Shown here: positions 35,024 through 44,324 of the stretch, in pieces
How the letters are laid out: each line of letters opens with the position of its first letter
Position numbering within the stretch: the first letter of the stretch is position 1
Assembly: GCA_031291415.1 (NCBI GenBank)
Contig: JARLJB010000076.1
Span: forward strand, 1 to 64,000
DNA: 64,000 nt
Direction: 5' to 3'
From: Telmatospirillum sp.
GTDB taxonomy: Bacteria; Pseudomonadota; Alphaproteobacteria; Rhodospirillales; Magnetospirillaceae
Position numbers and translations under genes: made by a program
The notes under the pieces: model-generated
The model's database searches: none
The model's input: only the letters and a program-made list of their open reading frames with translations
Told to the model about the DNA's origin: nothing

Positions 35024-36694
35024 TCACTGAATTTTGGGTTTGGACGCGGGACTCCCGGCGGGCGCGATATCCGACGGTTGCTTTTGTTGGACGACCAGTT
35101 CTGCCAGACTGGTGGCGAGCGGCGCGATTGCCGAGGTCCATCCGGACCGAGCGGCACGGAATAGCTGGGCTCTGGGATACCAAGGCGTGGTCGGCGAACG
35201 GGTTCCCCAGCGGTAGTCGGTCTGGCCCGGACTGAGCAGAACCCACAATGGCACACCGATAGCCCCGGCAAGATGTGCGGCGGCGGTGTCGATGCTGATG
35301 ACCAGATCCATCTGCCTCATGAAGAGGGCCGTGTCGTAAAAGTCGGTGATGTGGGGGGCAAGGTTGGTCAGAGGAAAGCCTGTTTCGGCGATCTGGCCGA
35401 CGGCGTCGCCCATCTGCAGGCTAAAAAAATCGATGCCCGGGATGGTCATGATCGGCGCCAGTTCGCGAAGCGGGCAAGTGCGGCGATTGAGCGACCGCCG
35501 GACGTAGACGTCTCCGCTGGCCGGCCGGCCGGCCCAGACAACGCCAATTTTCAGCTTGCCGCGGTCTGGCAGCTGGTAACCAGGTTCTTCGGACACCGGA
35601 AGATAGGGAATCGTGTCGTTCAACAGGTTTGGCGGGCAGCCCAGCACGTAGGGGAGACTGAGGAGCGGAACGGTGTAATCGACCGAAGGAAAACGGTTTC
35701 CCAACGTTACCGTCGCCTCGACGCAAGGTATGGTCGCCAGCAGTCGTTCGAGACCCGGCTGGCATTCCACGGTGATTTTACCGCCGAGCGGCGCCAAACG
35801 ATGAAGGAAACGGGCATACTGGATCATGTCGCCATAGCCCTGCTCGGCAGTGACGAGCAGGTGGCGATTGAGCAGGGGCTGTCCCCGCCAGCGTGGCAGA
35901 CCGGAGGGTGGAATGCGGATATGGCTTTCGCCGAAGCGATTTTCGAGCATGGCGAACCCTTCCGCCAGATTTGATCTGATGAGATAGGTCAATGCCAAGT
36001 TGATCTGCGCCAATTTGTTGGGGACGGCATCGACAGTGGCGCGGAGATAGTAGGTGGTCGCCGTATCGATATCCCCCAATGCCTGATAGAGGACACCAAG
36101 GTTGGTCAGAATTCTGCTGTCGTTCGGGTCGAGGCAAAGTGCTCTGTTCAGGAGCACCAGGGCTTCCTCTGTCTTAAGGTCGCTCGCCAGATTGGCGGCC
36201 AACAGACAGTAGAGTTCGCTTTCAGCCGGAGTCTGGGCGATCGCATGCTTGAGAACCCGGTGGACGTCGTCAAGGCGGTCGGCGTCGGAAAGCACTTCCG
36301 CCAGATGGGACGCGAGGTCGGGGCTGCTGGGATGACGCACGCAGGCATCGGTGAGGATGGTGATGGCTTCATCGAGATGCCCGGCGATCCCGTGCGCCAT
36401 GGCATAGTCGATGCAGAGCGCGGCGTCGTCCGGAGCGAGGCGCTGTGCTTCCGCGAGGGCTGTCAGCCCCTCGTCCACGGAACCGCTTTTGACCTCGGCG
36501 ACGCCCAGCAGATGCAGAATATCGACGTCTTTTCCGGCAAGGCCCAGGATGCTCTGGCACCGTCCGATGCAGCTTTCAAAATTTCCCTGGCGAAACATGG
36601 TGCGAACCTGCTCAAGCCAATGGGCGCGCAGTGCCTTGGATGGCTGCACCGGCTGTTGGGAGCAGGTGAACCGGTTGCACGTCGGCTCTGTCAT
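35024..36694 (-). CDS. TPR-glycosyltransferase, probable flagellin-modifying enzyme
   Basis: A 556-residue protein. The N-terminal half (about 20-260) consists of tetratricopeptide repeats, and the C-terminal half is a GT-B/heptosyltransferase-like domain (LLVTAEQGYGDMIQYARFL at about 290, LKIGVVWAGRP and DLVISIDTAAAHLAGAIGVP). This TPR plus transferase layout and the position upstream of flagellin match FlmG-type proteins, which glycosylate flagellin in Caulobacter. That function is inferred from architecture and neighbourhood. The start is the ATG at 36694, with GAGG before it; the frame extends to a TTG at 36721. Confidence 0.82.
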   Translation of the reverse strand: MTEPTCNRFTCSQQPVQPSKALRAHWLEQVRTMFRQGNFESCIGRCQSILGLAGKDVDILHLLGVAEVKSGSVDEGLTALAEAQRLAPDDAALCIDYAMAHGIAGHLDEAITILTDACVRHPSSPDLASHLAEVLSDADRLDDVHRVLKHAIAQTPAESELYCLLAANLASDLKTEEALVLLNRALCLDPNDSRILTNLGVLYQALGDIDTATTYYLRATVDAVPNKLAQINLALTYLIRSNLAEGFAMLENRFGESHIRIPPSGLPRWRGQPLLNRHLLVTAEQGYGDMIQYARFLHRLAPLGGKITVECQPGLERLLATIPCVEATVTLGNRFPSVDYTVPLLSLPYVLGCPPNLLNDTIPYLPVSEEPGYQLPDRGKLKIGVVWAGRPASGDVYVRRSLNRRTCPLRELAPIMTIPGIDFFSLQMGDAVGQIAETGFPLTNLAPHITDFYDTALFMRQMDLVISIDTAAAHLAGAIGVPLWVLLSPGQTDYRWGTRSPTTPWYPRAQLFRAARSGWTSAIAPLATSLAELVVQQKQPSDIAPAGSPASKPKIQ

Positions 36695-36832
36695 AGCGCC
36701 TCGCGCCGCCGGAACGGGCAAGTCTCTCGTCGCATAATGTGCCCAAGATTAAGGACACATTTTTACCAGGTGATTTCGCAGATCAGACGATCTGTAACAG
36801 TCCATTTCAGAAAGGACGGGGAGGGGGGCAGG

Positions 36833-36861
36833 AAAACCGGCGGCAACTTTTGGTCGCCGCC
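36833..36861 (-). terminator. Intrinsic terminator after flagellin
   Basis: Read on the minus strand, GGCGGCGAC pairs with GTTGCCGCC (one mismatch) around a short AAAA loop and is followed by GGTTTT. It lies about 55 nt past the flagellin stop and should end that transcript before the glycosyltransferase. Confidence 0.6.
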
Positions 36862-36914
36862 GGGCCGCTTTCGACCTCGGTTTTCCAGCATGCCCTTTAG
36901 GTCTTAGCGGAGAC

Positions 36915-37742
36915 CTATGACTGAATCAGGCGCAGCAGTTCCTGTGGCAACTGGGAAGCCTGGGTCAGCGCGGCGACCGAGGCCTGGGTTTTGACGTCGG
37001 TCGACGACAGCGTGGATTTCACTTGGGCGACATCGGCATCCAACACCACCGAGGAGGCGGCGGAGATGTTCTGGATGTTGGTGGCGATGTCCTGGCCGCT
37101 GAAGTTGAACTGCGATTCATAGGCACCGAGCTTGGCACGGTCCTGGGTGACGGTGCTGATCGCCGAGCTGATGATGTTGATCGCCGCCAGGGCCGTCGCC
37201 GCCGAGCTCACTGTCGAGCCCGAGGAGCCGAGCAGACCGCTGACCGAAACCGTCGCCACGGAAATGCTGATGAAATTCGATGACAGTGTGCCGACCAGGA
37301 ACTTGACGTTGCTGAGGAACGAACCGGTCAACAGGGTCTGGCCAGCATAGGTGGTGCTGCTGACGATGCTGGTGATTTCGCTCTTAAGCTGCGTGTATTC
37401 CGTGTTGATGTCCTGTGAGCGCTGGGCATTGGTCACCTGGCCGGAAGCGGCTTCGGTGGCCAGTGACATCATGCGCTGCAGGACGTTGCTGACCTGCGCC
37501 AGGGCACCGTCGGCCGTCTGCAAGATGGCCGTGCCTTGCTGCACGTTGGTCTGATCCTGGGTGTAAACCGTGACATTGGCTTGCAACTGGGTGCCGATGG
37601 CCAAACCGGCGGCATCGTCGGAGGCCTGGACGATACGCGAGCCGCTGGCCAGTTTCGACAGTTCGTTGGTTTCTTTGGTGGAGTTCTGGTTCAAGTAGTT
37701 CAATGCAGCATTGGCGGCATTATTCGTTGAAATGACGGGCAT
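36915..37742 (-). CDS. Flagellin
   Basis: A 275-residue flagellar filament subunit exported by the flagellar type III apparatus. The conserved D0/D1 ends are present: NNAANAALNYLNQNS and KLASGSRIVQASDDAAGLA at the N-terminus, and SQLPQELLRLI near the C-terminus. The middle is short and Ser/Thr-rich, without a large D2/D3 domain, which is common in alphaproteobacteria. Several central Ser/Thr could be glycosylated by the neighbouring TPR-glycosyltransferase. GGAGG precedes the ATG. A 7-bp hairpin (TAGGTCT / AGACCTA) spans the stop codon. Confidence 0.97.
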   Translation of the reverse strand: MPVISTNNAANAALNYLNQNSTKETNELSKLASGSRIVQASDDAAGLAIGTQLQANVTVYTQDQTNVQQGTAILQTADGALAQVSNVLQRMMSLATEAASGQVTNAQRSQDINTEYTQLKSEITSIVSSTTYAGQTLLTGSFLSNVKFLVGTLSSNFISISVATVSVSGLLGSSGSTVSSAATALAAINIISSAISTVTQDRAKLGAYESQFNFSGQDIATNIQNISAASSVVLDADVAQVKSTLSSTDVKTQASVAALTQASQLPQELLRLIQS

Positions 37743-38068
37743 GCTAACCTCCGTTTGAGATCATCGCTGGAATATCGGATCTTTAGTGCGTCGCCGCGTG
37801 TGGCAATTGTAAGTTGTACGGACGACAGAAAAAAATCAGGCACTAAGTTTTCAAAAAAATAAACCTGCGATGTTTTTCCCCCATAGTCGTCGCCAGACGT
37901 CTTGGTTGTGACGAAAACTATCATTTTCGCGTTAATGGCTCCTTAATGGCGCCAGACGGCGATCTGTTTTTTTTCGGCATGGAGGTGGAGATTTGGTCTG
38001 CGATATTCTAATATGTTGTAAATACGAGATTTTATAGCCTTTTGAGCGTAGGTCTCAAGGAGACGAAG
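37743..38068. other. Divergent intergenic region at flagellin and SDR genes
   Basis: A 326-nt AT-rich gap that holds the flagellin promoter and the SDR promoter. I do not see an unambiguous sigma-28 or sigma-54 promoter, so the control of flagellin cannot be stated. Confidence 0.5.
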
Positions 38069-38914
38069 ATGGATCAGTCGGCAGTTTGGTTGATTACGGG
38101 GTGCTCAACTGGGTTCGGCCACGCCCTGGCGAGCGCTGTCCTCGCCAGGGGGCAAAAGGCAATGGTTACAGCGCGTAATCCGGCCGACCTGCGGAATTTT
38201 GCGGAAACTTATGGACCACACGTGGAAATTGCGTCTCTCGATATTCGAAATCCGTCGCAAATCGCTGACGTGGTGCGTCAGGCGGAGGCGCGATTCGGAG
38301 GCATCGACGTCCTGGTCAACAACGCCGGCTATGGCTATCTTGCGGCGATCGAAGAGGGCAATGACGAAGAGATCCGTGCCATGTTCGATACCAATGTCTT
38401 CGGCCTGATAGCCGTCACCCGGGCGGTTCTGCCCGGCATGCGCGCCCGCCGCAAGGGACATGTGGTCAACATTTCCTCAATCGGCGGCCTTATCGGGTTT
38501 CCTGGGGTTGGCTATTACAACGCGACAAAATTCGCGGTGGAAGGGTTCTCCGAAGCCCTGGCCAAAGAGGTCAAACCGCTCGGCATCCAGGTTACGATCG
38601 TCGAACCGGGACCATTTCGGACCGATTGGGCCGGCCGTTCCTTACGGACCGCGACCGTTGCGATCGCCGACTACGCTGACACGGCAGGAGCGCGGCGCGA
38701 CATGATCCGCGACAACAGTGGCCGTCAGCCGGGCGACCCGGTCCGTGCCGCCAAGGCGATTATGACGGCAGTCGATTCCGATGAGCCACCGCTGCACCTG
38801 TTGCTGGGTCGGCCGGCGTTCGACGCGGCCAAGCATAAGCTGCAAGAGCTGTCGTGCGAATTCGATAGCTGGCGCAACGTCAGCCTCGATGCTGATTTTC
38901 CCATTAACAAGTGA
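38069..38914 (+). CDS. Short-chain dehydrogenase/reductase (SDR)
   Basis: A 281-residue classical SDR oxidoreductase. The NAD(P) motif TGCSTGFGHALA is at about 9-20, NNAGYGYL near 90, the catalytic Ser in NISSIGGLIG near 142 and YYNATKFAVEG (Tyr-x-x-x-Lys) near 155. Such proteins reduce carbonyls or oxidise alcohols on small substrates. The start at 38069 follows AAGGAG, seven bases before. A slight C-terminal extension is seen. It stands alone between flagellin and the glycosidase-like gene, so no pathway is implied. Confidence 0.92.
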   Translation: MDQSAVWLITGCSTGFGHALASAVLARGQKAMVTARNPADLRNFAETYGPHVEIASLDIRNPSQIADVVRQAEARFGGIDVLVNNAGYGYLAAIEEGNDEEIRAMFDTNVFGLIAVTRAVLPGMRARRKGHVVNISSIGGLIGFPGVGYYNATKFAVEGFSEALAKEVKPLGIQVTIVEPGPFRTDWAGRSLRTATVAIADYADTAGARRDMIRDNSGRQPGDPVRAAKAIMTAVDSDEPPLHLLLGRPAFDAAKHKLQELSCEFDSWRNVSLDADFPINK

Positions 38915-38957
38915 TGTCATTGCCCCGTCCCCACTGACTGCGCCAGAGCGGGCGGGG

Positions 38958-39998
38958 CTATTTGCGGCCCGACATCTGGTGGGTGAATTCCTTTCCACCG
39001 GGTCGCAGGGAGCCGTCCTCATTGAACAGCGAAACCGTCGCCGGCGTGTCGATGCTGAACCAGATAGCCGGATTGATGCCGGCGGCGAAGGCGGCGCGCA
39101 ACAAGGGGCGGACGAAGATCGGATCGGCGTCCCACCGCCACTGTCCAATTTCATTGCTCATGACCGGTTTGCCGGTGGCACGGGAAAGAACGCTGGCGAC
39201 GTTGGCGAAAACGCCGGCATCGTGGCCGTACCAATGGATATTAACCCGATCGATCGGGGCACTCCTATAAACGGGCAACAGCAGATCGGCCTCGCGCAAA
39301 AGGGAGGCGGTCAAAGCGGCCGGTACCTGCGCCGGAGTCTGATAGATGCAAAGCTTACCGCCGGTTTGGCTGTTGGCATCGTCGTAGAAAGCCCGTTTGG
39401 CGAAATCGCAAGCGGTTTCGGGCGGCCCGCGTTCCAGGAGAGCCAGCCACGTGATGGCCGCCGCCGCGTCGCCGGAAAGCCCACCGTTGGCGCAAGCAAC
39501 GCCTTTGGCATGGGCGACGCCGCAGGCAAGGGTTAATTCGCGCAGGTAGGCGGCCGCCAATTCGCCGCCTGTCGTACCGGCTTGGTAGAACTGCGGATTG
39601 TTTTCTTCGTTCTCGACAACCAGAATGTCGGGCTTCCAAACGTCCAGAACAGAGGCCAACGTGCGCTTGTAGCCTTCCGGATCGCCCGGTGCGGTCGACG
39701 GCCGCCGCGGCGCGTAATCGCGTCCGCCATTGCGGACGGTCAATGCGACTTTCAAGCCGGCTCGGGCCGGGCTCGCACAAGGCGCACAGGAGGAACCTGT
39801 TTTCCACCGGTCAAGAAATACCGCCGGCGGTCGGAACCATGCGACGCCAAGTCCGCGGGCCCTTGCTGCCAGTAACGAGAGATCATCCTGGCTACCAGGC
39901 CACAGCATGATTCCGAAAGGGTTTTCGGCCATCGCGCTTTCGGCCATTAGGGCCAGAGTGACAAGAATGCCAAGGCAGAGACGACGGATCGACGGCAC
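38958..39998 (-). CDS. Exported glycoside-hydrolase-like protein (TIM barrel)
   Basis: A 346-residue secreted protein with a signal peptide (LCLGILVTLALMAESAMA). The fold looks like a (beta/alpha)8 barrel of the GH-A clan: VVENEENNPQFY (about 127, candidate acid/base) and MSNEIGQWRWD (about 280, candidate nucleophile) sit in the expected order. It contains several Cys that could form disulfides. A close GH family cannot be named. It is convergent with the SDR gene and separated by about 335 nt from nadA, so no operon is visible. Confidence 0.7.
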   Translation of the reverse strand: MPSIRRLCLGILVTLALMAESAMAENPFGIMLWPGSQDDLSLLAARARGLGVAWFRPPAVFLDRWKTGSSCAPCASPARAGLKVALTVRNGGRDYAPRRPSTAPGDPEGYKRTLASVLDVWKPDILVVENEENNPQFYQAGTTGGELAAAYLRELTLACGVAHAKGVACANGGLSGDAAAAITWLALLERGPPETACDFAKRAFYDDANSQTGGKLCIYQTPAQVPAALTASLLREADLLLPVYRSAPIDRVNIHWYGHDAGVFANVASVLSRATGKPVMSNEIGQWRWDADPIFVRPLLRAAFAAGINPAIWFSIDTPATVSLFNEDGSLRPGGKEFTHQMSGRK

Positions 39999-40333
39999 TT
40001 GGGGACTCCCATCCTGATCGCCTCATGATGCGGCCTCGGAGATCGAGCGGCAAGGACTGCCGGGACGCAGGAAGCGGGAAGCGGGAAAAAACGGAAGATG
40101 CTTGCATTGCAGGCAATCGAGGCCGAAATAGAGAAGCCAGATCAAATTTTGGTCAGGCCCGTCGGCGATCACGCCGGTTGCGGTGCAGAATCGAATTCTG
40201 TTGTGATGCTGCCGTTCGCATGGTTACAAGCAGAATCAATGTAGTTCGGCATTCCGATGAACGTCCGAGGCTGCAAGATGGGGCGCGGGCGGCAATGCCC
40301 GTTGGTAACGGCTTTCGAAAAGGAGTGTCGGCA
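39999..40333. other. Leader region upstream of nadA
   Basis: A 335-nt stretch between the divergent glycosidase-like gene and nadA. It is open in the nadA frame, including an ATG at 40295, but the composition looks non-coding. It should hold the nad operon promoter; no NadR/NrtR or NiaR operator was recognised. Confidence 0.45.
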
Positions 40334-41344
40334 TTGGACACGGTCGTTCTGCCTGAACGGGAATCGCTGAAAGAGGACAAGATCGACCCGACGCTCGATC
40401 TGCCGGGCGAGATAGAGCGCCTGCGCCGAGAGCGCAAGGCCGTTATTCTGGCCCACTATTACCAGGACGGCGAAATTCAGGATCTGGCCGATTTCGTCGG
40501 CGACTCTCTCGATCTGTCGCGCAAGGCGGCGGCGACCGATGCCGAGGTCATCGTCTTTTGCGGTGTGCGTTTCATGGGCGAGGTGGCGAAGATCGTCAGT
40601 CCGGACAAGACCGTGCTGATTCCCGACGCCGAAGCCGGCTGCTCTCTCGAAGAATCCTGTCGGCCGGACGCTTTTCGCCGCTTTCGCGAAGAACATCCGG
40701 ATCATCTTGCGGTGACCTACATCAATTGTTCGGCGGAAGTGAAGGCGCTGTCCGACGTCATCGTCACGTCATCGAACGCCGAAAGCATTCTGGCGCAACT
40801 GCCGAACGACCGGCCGGTGCTGTTCGCTCCCGACCGCCATCTCGGCAGCTATCTGGCCAAGAAAAGCGGCCGGCCAATGACTCTTTGGCCGGGGAGTTGC
40901 ATCATTCACGAGCAATTCTCCGAACGTGAACTGATCAAGCAGAAGGCTCATCATCCGCGGGCCCTGGTTGCCGCGCATCCGGAATGCCCGGAAGGAATTC
41001 TCAAGCATGCCGATCTGGTCGGGTCGACCCGCGCGATTCTCGATTTTGTGCTGACCAACGAGGCCAATGAGTTCATCATCGCCACCGAGCCGCACATCAT
41101 TCATCAGATGGAGAAGGCGGCTCCGCACAAGACGTTCATCGCCGCCGTCGGCATGGACGGCAGCTGCGATTGCGCCCGCTGCCCATTCATGGCCAAGAAT
41201 ACGCTGGAAAAGATCTATCTTTGTCTCGTCAATAACGCTCCCCGCATCGAACTTCCCGAAGAGTTGCGCTTGGCAGCCTTGAAGCCGCTTCAACGCATGC
41301 TCGACATGTCGGTAAATGTGAATGTCAGTCCAACCGCCTCTTGA
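40334..41344 (+). CDS. nadA: Quinolinate synthase NadA
   Basis: This enzyme condenses iminoaspartate with dihydroxyacetone phosphate to quinolinate, the second step of de novo NAD synthesis, using a [4Fe-4S] cluster. In the 336-residue product the cluster cysteines are Cys103 (AGCSLE), Cys189 (WPGSC) and Cys283 (RCPFM), with spacing like the E. coli enzyme. HYYQDGEIQDLADFVGDSL is the typical N-terminal motif. I take a TTG start at 40334 because AAAAGGAG stands eight bases before it; the alternative ATG at 40295 lacks such a site. It overlaps nadC by 23 nt, first of the operon. Confidence 0.95.
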   Translation: MDTVVLPERESLKEDKIDPTLDLPGEIERLRRERKAVILAHYYQDGEIQDLADFVGDSLDLSRKAAATDAEVIVFCGVRFMGEVAKIVSPDKTVLIPDAEAGCSLEESCRPDAFRRFREEHPDHLAVTYINCSAEVKALSDVIVTSSNAESILAQLPNDRPVLFAPDRHLGSYLAKKSGRPMTLWPGSCIIHEQFSERELIKQKAHHPRALVAAHPECPEGILKHADLVGSTRAILDFVLTNEANEFIIATEPHIIHQMEKAAPHKTFIAAVGMDGSCDCARCPFMAKNTLEKIYLCLVNNAPRIELPEELRLAALKPLQRMLDMSVNVNVSPTAS

Positions 41345-42176
41345 CCTGCAATCCGCTATTTCGAAACTGATCGACGTCGCTTTGGCCGAGGATATCGGTC
41401 CAGGGGATGTCACCAGTTCCTCGGTCATCCCCGCCAACCTGCGCTTTTCCGGCGTGATGGAAGCGCGCGAGCCGATGATCGCCGCCGGCCTTCCCTTTGC
41501 CGTCGAGATCTTTCACCGGGTCGTGCCGGAGGCGTCGTTCACCCCCAAGGTCAACGATGGCGACACCGTAGCTGCCGGGGCGACCCTGGCCGAGCTGGAA
41601 GGCCCCGCCCAGGGGTTGCTGACGGCGGAACGGACTGCGCTTAACCTTCTTCAGCACCTTTCGGGGATAGCTACCTTGACCCGGCGGTATGTCGATGCGA
41701 TCGCCGGAACCGGCGCGGTCCTTCTCGATACCCGCAAGACTATTCCCGGTTTGCGCCAAGCGGCAAAATACGCGACCCGCATGGGCGGCGCGCAGAACCA
41801 TCGGATGGGCCTCTACGATGGTGTGTTGATCAAAGACAACCACATCGCCGTGTGCGGTTCGCTGGCCGAAGCAGTCAGGCGGGCCAAGATTGCCGCGCCT
41901 GGGAAAGTCGAGGTCGAATGCGACACGCTCGATCAGGTGGAGCAAGCCGTTCGGGCGGAAGCGGACATTATTCTTCTCGACAATATGTCCCCCGAAATCC
42001 TGCGTCGCGCCGTCAAGCTGATCGATCGACGGGCCAAGACCGAGGCGTCGGGCGGCGTTACCCTTGAAACAATCCGCGCCATTGCCGAGAGCGGCGTGGA
42101 TTTCATCTCTGTGGGCCGATTGACCCAGTCGGCTGCGGCTGTCGATATCGGTCTTGATTGGAAGGCATGTCGATGA
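41322..42176 (+). CDS. nadC: Nicotinate-nucleotide pyrophosphorylase (quinolinate phosphoribosyltransferase) NadC
   Basis: A 284-residue enzyme that converts quinolinate and PRPP to nicotinate mononucleotide with loss of CO2. Recognisable motifs: [11 protein letters not shown] (about 19-29), [26 protein letters not shown] with [12 protein letters not shown] (substrate binding), KDNH and the C-terminal [11 protein letters not shown]. The start overlaps nadA and the stop overlaps nadB (ATGA), consistent with tight coupling in an operon. Complete and normal in length. Confidence 0.97.
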   Translation: MSVQPPLDLQSAISKLIDVALAEDIGPGDVTSSSVIPANLRFSGVMEAREPMIAAGLPFAVEIFHRVVPEASFTPKVNDGDTVAAGATLAELEGPAQGLLTAERTALNLLQHLSGIATLTRRYVDAIAGTGAVLLDTRKTIPGLRQAAKYATRMGGAQNHRMGLYDGVLIKDNHIAVCGSLAEAVRRAKIAAPGKVEVECDTLDQVEQAVRAEADIILLDNMSPEILRRAVKLIDRRAKTEASGGVTLETIRAIAESGVDFISVGRLTQSAAAVDIGLDWKACR

Positions 42177-43801
42177 GCGCATCCGTTGTCAATTGTGACG
42201 TTCTGGTGATCGGCAGTGGTGCCGGTGGCCTGACCGTCGCCTTGCAACTGGCCCCGCAGGTCAGTGTCGCGGTTTTGTCGAAGGGAGAGCTTGCCGAAGG
42301 CAGCACGCTTCATGCGCAAGGTGGTATCGCCGCCGTGCTTGATGCCGCCGATTCCACCGAATTTCATGTCGCCGACACCCTGATCGCCGGCGACGGCCTT
42401 TGCGATCCGTCCGTCGTCCGTTTCGTCGTCGAAAACGCCAAGGACGCCATCGGTAAGCTGATCGGCTATGGCGTGCAGTTCACCCGGGCGGAAGTCGCCG
42501 ACGGGAAACTGGCCTACCACCTGACTCGTGAAGGCGGCCACTCCCGTCGCCGCATCATTCACGCCGCCGATGCGACCGGCCGCGAGGTGGAGACCACGCT
42601 GGAACGCCGCATTCGGGAAACCGCCAATATCTCCATCTTCGAACATCACCTTGCCATCGATCTGCTGCGTGAGAAGGATGATACAGGCCGTCCGGGACGA
42701 TGCGTCGGCGCCTATGCTCTCGACCGCAAGACCGGATCGGTTACGCTGTTTCGGGCGCGCGCCGTCGTGTTGGCGACGGGCGGTGCCAGCAAGGTCTATC
42801 TCTATTCATCGAACCCGGACGCCTGCACCGGCGATGGAATCGCCATGGCCTGGCGCGCCGGATGCCGGGTCGCCAATCTGGAATTCATGCAGTTCCATCC
42901 AACCTGTCTTTACCATCCGCAGGCCAAGAGTTTCCTGATCTCCGAGGCGGTGCGCGGCGAGGGCGGCCGGTTGCTGCTGCCCAACGGCGAGCGTTTCATG
43001 CCGCGCTTCGACAGCCGCGGCGAATTGGCACCGCGCGACGTGGTGGCGCGGGCCATCGACCACGAGATGAAACGGTTGGGCGTCGAGTATGTGAATCTCG
43101 ACATCAGCCACCAACCGGCCGATTTCATCACCAGCCATTTTCCGACGATCCATGCCAAATGTCTGGAGCTTGGTATCGATATCACCCGTGAACCGATCCC
43201 GGTCGTCCCGGCGGCGCATTACACCTGCGGCGGCGTGATGACCAACAAGCAGGGACAGACCGACGTGGCGGGGCTGTATGCGGTCGGTGAGGTTGCCTTC
43301 ACCGGATTGCACGGGGCCAACCGCATGGCCAGCAATTCATTGCTTGAATGCCTGGTGTACGGAGCTGCGGCGGCGGCCGACATCGTCGATCGCCTGCCGC
43401 AATTACCGGTGCCGGCGGATCTGCCGGAATGGGATGAGAGCTGGGTGACCGATTCCGACGACGAAGTGGTGGTGGCCCACAACTGGGACGAACTCCGCCG
43501 GTTCATGTGGGACTATGTCGGGATCGTGCGTTCCACGAAACGACTGGAGCGCGCCTGCCATCGCGTCGATATGCTGCGGACCGAAATCGCCGATTACTAT
43601 GGTAAGTTCCGGGTTAGCAACGACCTTCTCGAACTTCGCAATCTGGCTTTGGTGGCCGAGCTGATCATTCGGTCGGCGATGGCAAGACGAGAGAGCCGTG
43701 GATTGCACTACACCATCGACTATGGCTATCCGGACCCCGTTGCGGCGCCGCAAAACACCATCCTGGTGCCGGAAGGCTTCCGTCTGGCTCCTGGCGCCTA
43801 G
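42173..43801 (+). CDS. nadB: L-aspartate oxidase NadB
   Basis: A 542-residue FAD enzyme that oxidises L-aspartate to iminoaspartate, the first step of de novo NAD synthesis. The FAD motif is [13 protein letters not shown] near the start; [11 protein letters not shown], the succinate dehydrogenase/fumarate reductase-type HxxTGGR-like region ([14 protein letters not shown]) and [20 protein letters not shown] are also present. I choose the ATG at 42173, which overlaps the nadC stop and has GGAAGG seven bases before it; an ATG two codons earlier is too close to that site. It completes the nadA-nadC-nadB operon. Confidence 0.97.
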   Translation: MSASVVNCDVLVIGSGAGGLTVALQLAPQVSVAVLSKGELAEGSTLHAQGGIAAVLDAADSTEFHVADTLIAGDGLCDPSVVRFVVENAKDAIGKLIGYGVQFTRAEVADGKLAYHLTREGGHSRRRIIHAADATGREVETTLERRIRETANISIFEHHLAIDLLREKDDTGRPGRCVGAYALDRKTGSVTLFRARAVVLATGGASKVYLYSSNPDACTGDGIAMAWRAGCRVANLEFMQFHPTCLYHPQAKSFLISEAVRGEGGRLLLPNGERFMPRFDSRGELAPRDVVARAIDHEMKRLGVEYVNLDISHQPADFITSHFPTIHAKCLELGIDITREPIPVVPAAHYTCGGVMTNKQGQTDVAGLYAVGEVAFTGLHGANRMASNSLLECLVYGAAAAADIVDRLPQLPVPADLPEWDESWVTDSDDEVVVAHNWDELRRFMWDYVGIVRSTKRLERACHRVDMLRTEIADYYGKFRVSNDLLELRNLALVAELIIRSAMARRESRGLHYTIDYGYPDPVAAPQNTILVPEGFRLAPGA

Positions 43802-43907
43802 GGCCTGTCGTCAGCTATGAATTTTCGGCCACATTTTCCCGTCATCCCCGCTTTCGCGTTAGGGCATGCACACATCTTGAGTATTCGTGTTGTATCAATG
43901 ACATAGA

Positions 43908-44076
43908 CCCTCGCCCGCTTTGCGGGAGAGGGAGGGGCCCGCGAAGCGGGGGGTGAGGGGAAAGGTGATCTCAAACAATGACGTATCGTTGAAAATAACA
44001 ATAATATTATAACGTTATACGATATCCCCTCACCCTCCCACCGCTCCGCCGTGGGCCCCGCCCGCCAAGCGGGCTA
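43908..44076. repeat. Imperfect inverted pair of REP-like elements
   Basis: The arm at 43908-43960 (CCCGCTTTGCGGGAGAGGGA within it) and the arm at 44026-44076 (CCCCTCACCCTCCCACCGCT at its start) are roughly reverse complements of each other. Each contains its own small GC hairpin. The pair encloses an AT-rich centre. Confidence 0.6.
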
Positions 44077-44107
44077 CCGGATTCACACATCTCTGTCCGT
44101 TTTATCC

Positions 44108-44191
44108 CGTCATTCCCGCGCAAGCGGGAATCCATGCGGCGCAAGGGCGCAGTTCCGCCGGTTGTGGATTCCCGCTTGCGCGGGAATGACG
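44108..44191. repeat. Perfect 27-bp inverted repeat
   Basis: Arms 44108-44134 and 44165-44191 are exact reverse complements, with a 30-nt loop. Each arm is itself palindromic around ATTCCCGCGCAAGCGGGAAT. This is the form of a widespread REP-type element and could form a very stable cruciform or RNA hairpin. Confidence 0.85.
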
Positions 44192-44324
44192 ACATCCTTC
44201 TAAGAGGCATTTCTCAGGTGCGTGCTTGAAAAACAAAACAAATTCATAGATGTGTGCATGCCCCAGCCCTGGGTTATCAGAACCGGGATCCCCGTAGCTT
44301 CGGGATCACCGGTTCCGATAGTCA

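Larger units (their letters stand above)
43802..44324. other. Repeat-rich intergenic region after nadB
   Basis: No gene in 523 nt. It contains two inverted copies of a GC-rich element of about 50 bp and a perfect 27-bp inverted repeat (both listed separately), with an AT-rich stretch between (about 43998-44020). Such REP/BIME-like DNA is common between convergent genes in Rhodospirillales. Confidence 0.7.

Noticed and set aside
37743-37900. Possible sigma-28 promoter for flagellin
   Set aside because: TAAAG and CCGATA words are present but only two bases apart, which does not fit the spacing of a sigma-28 promoter.
44108-44191. Possible CRISPR repeat
   Set aside because: The repeat units form an inverted, not direct, pair and there are no regularly spaced spacers or cas genes.
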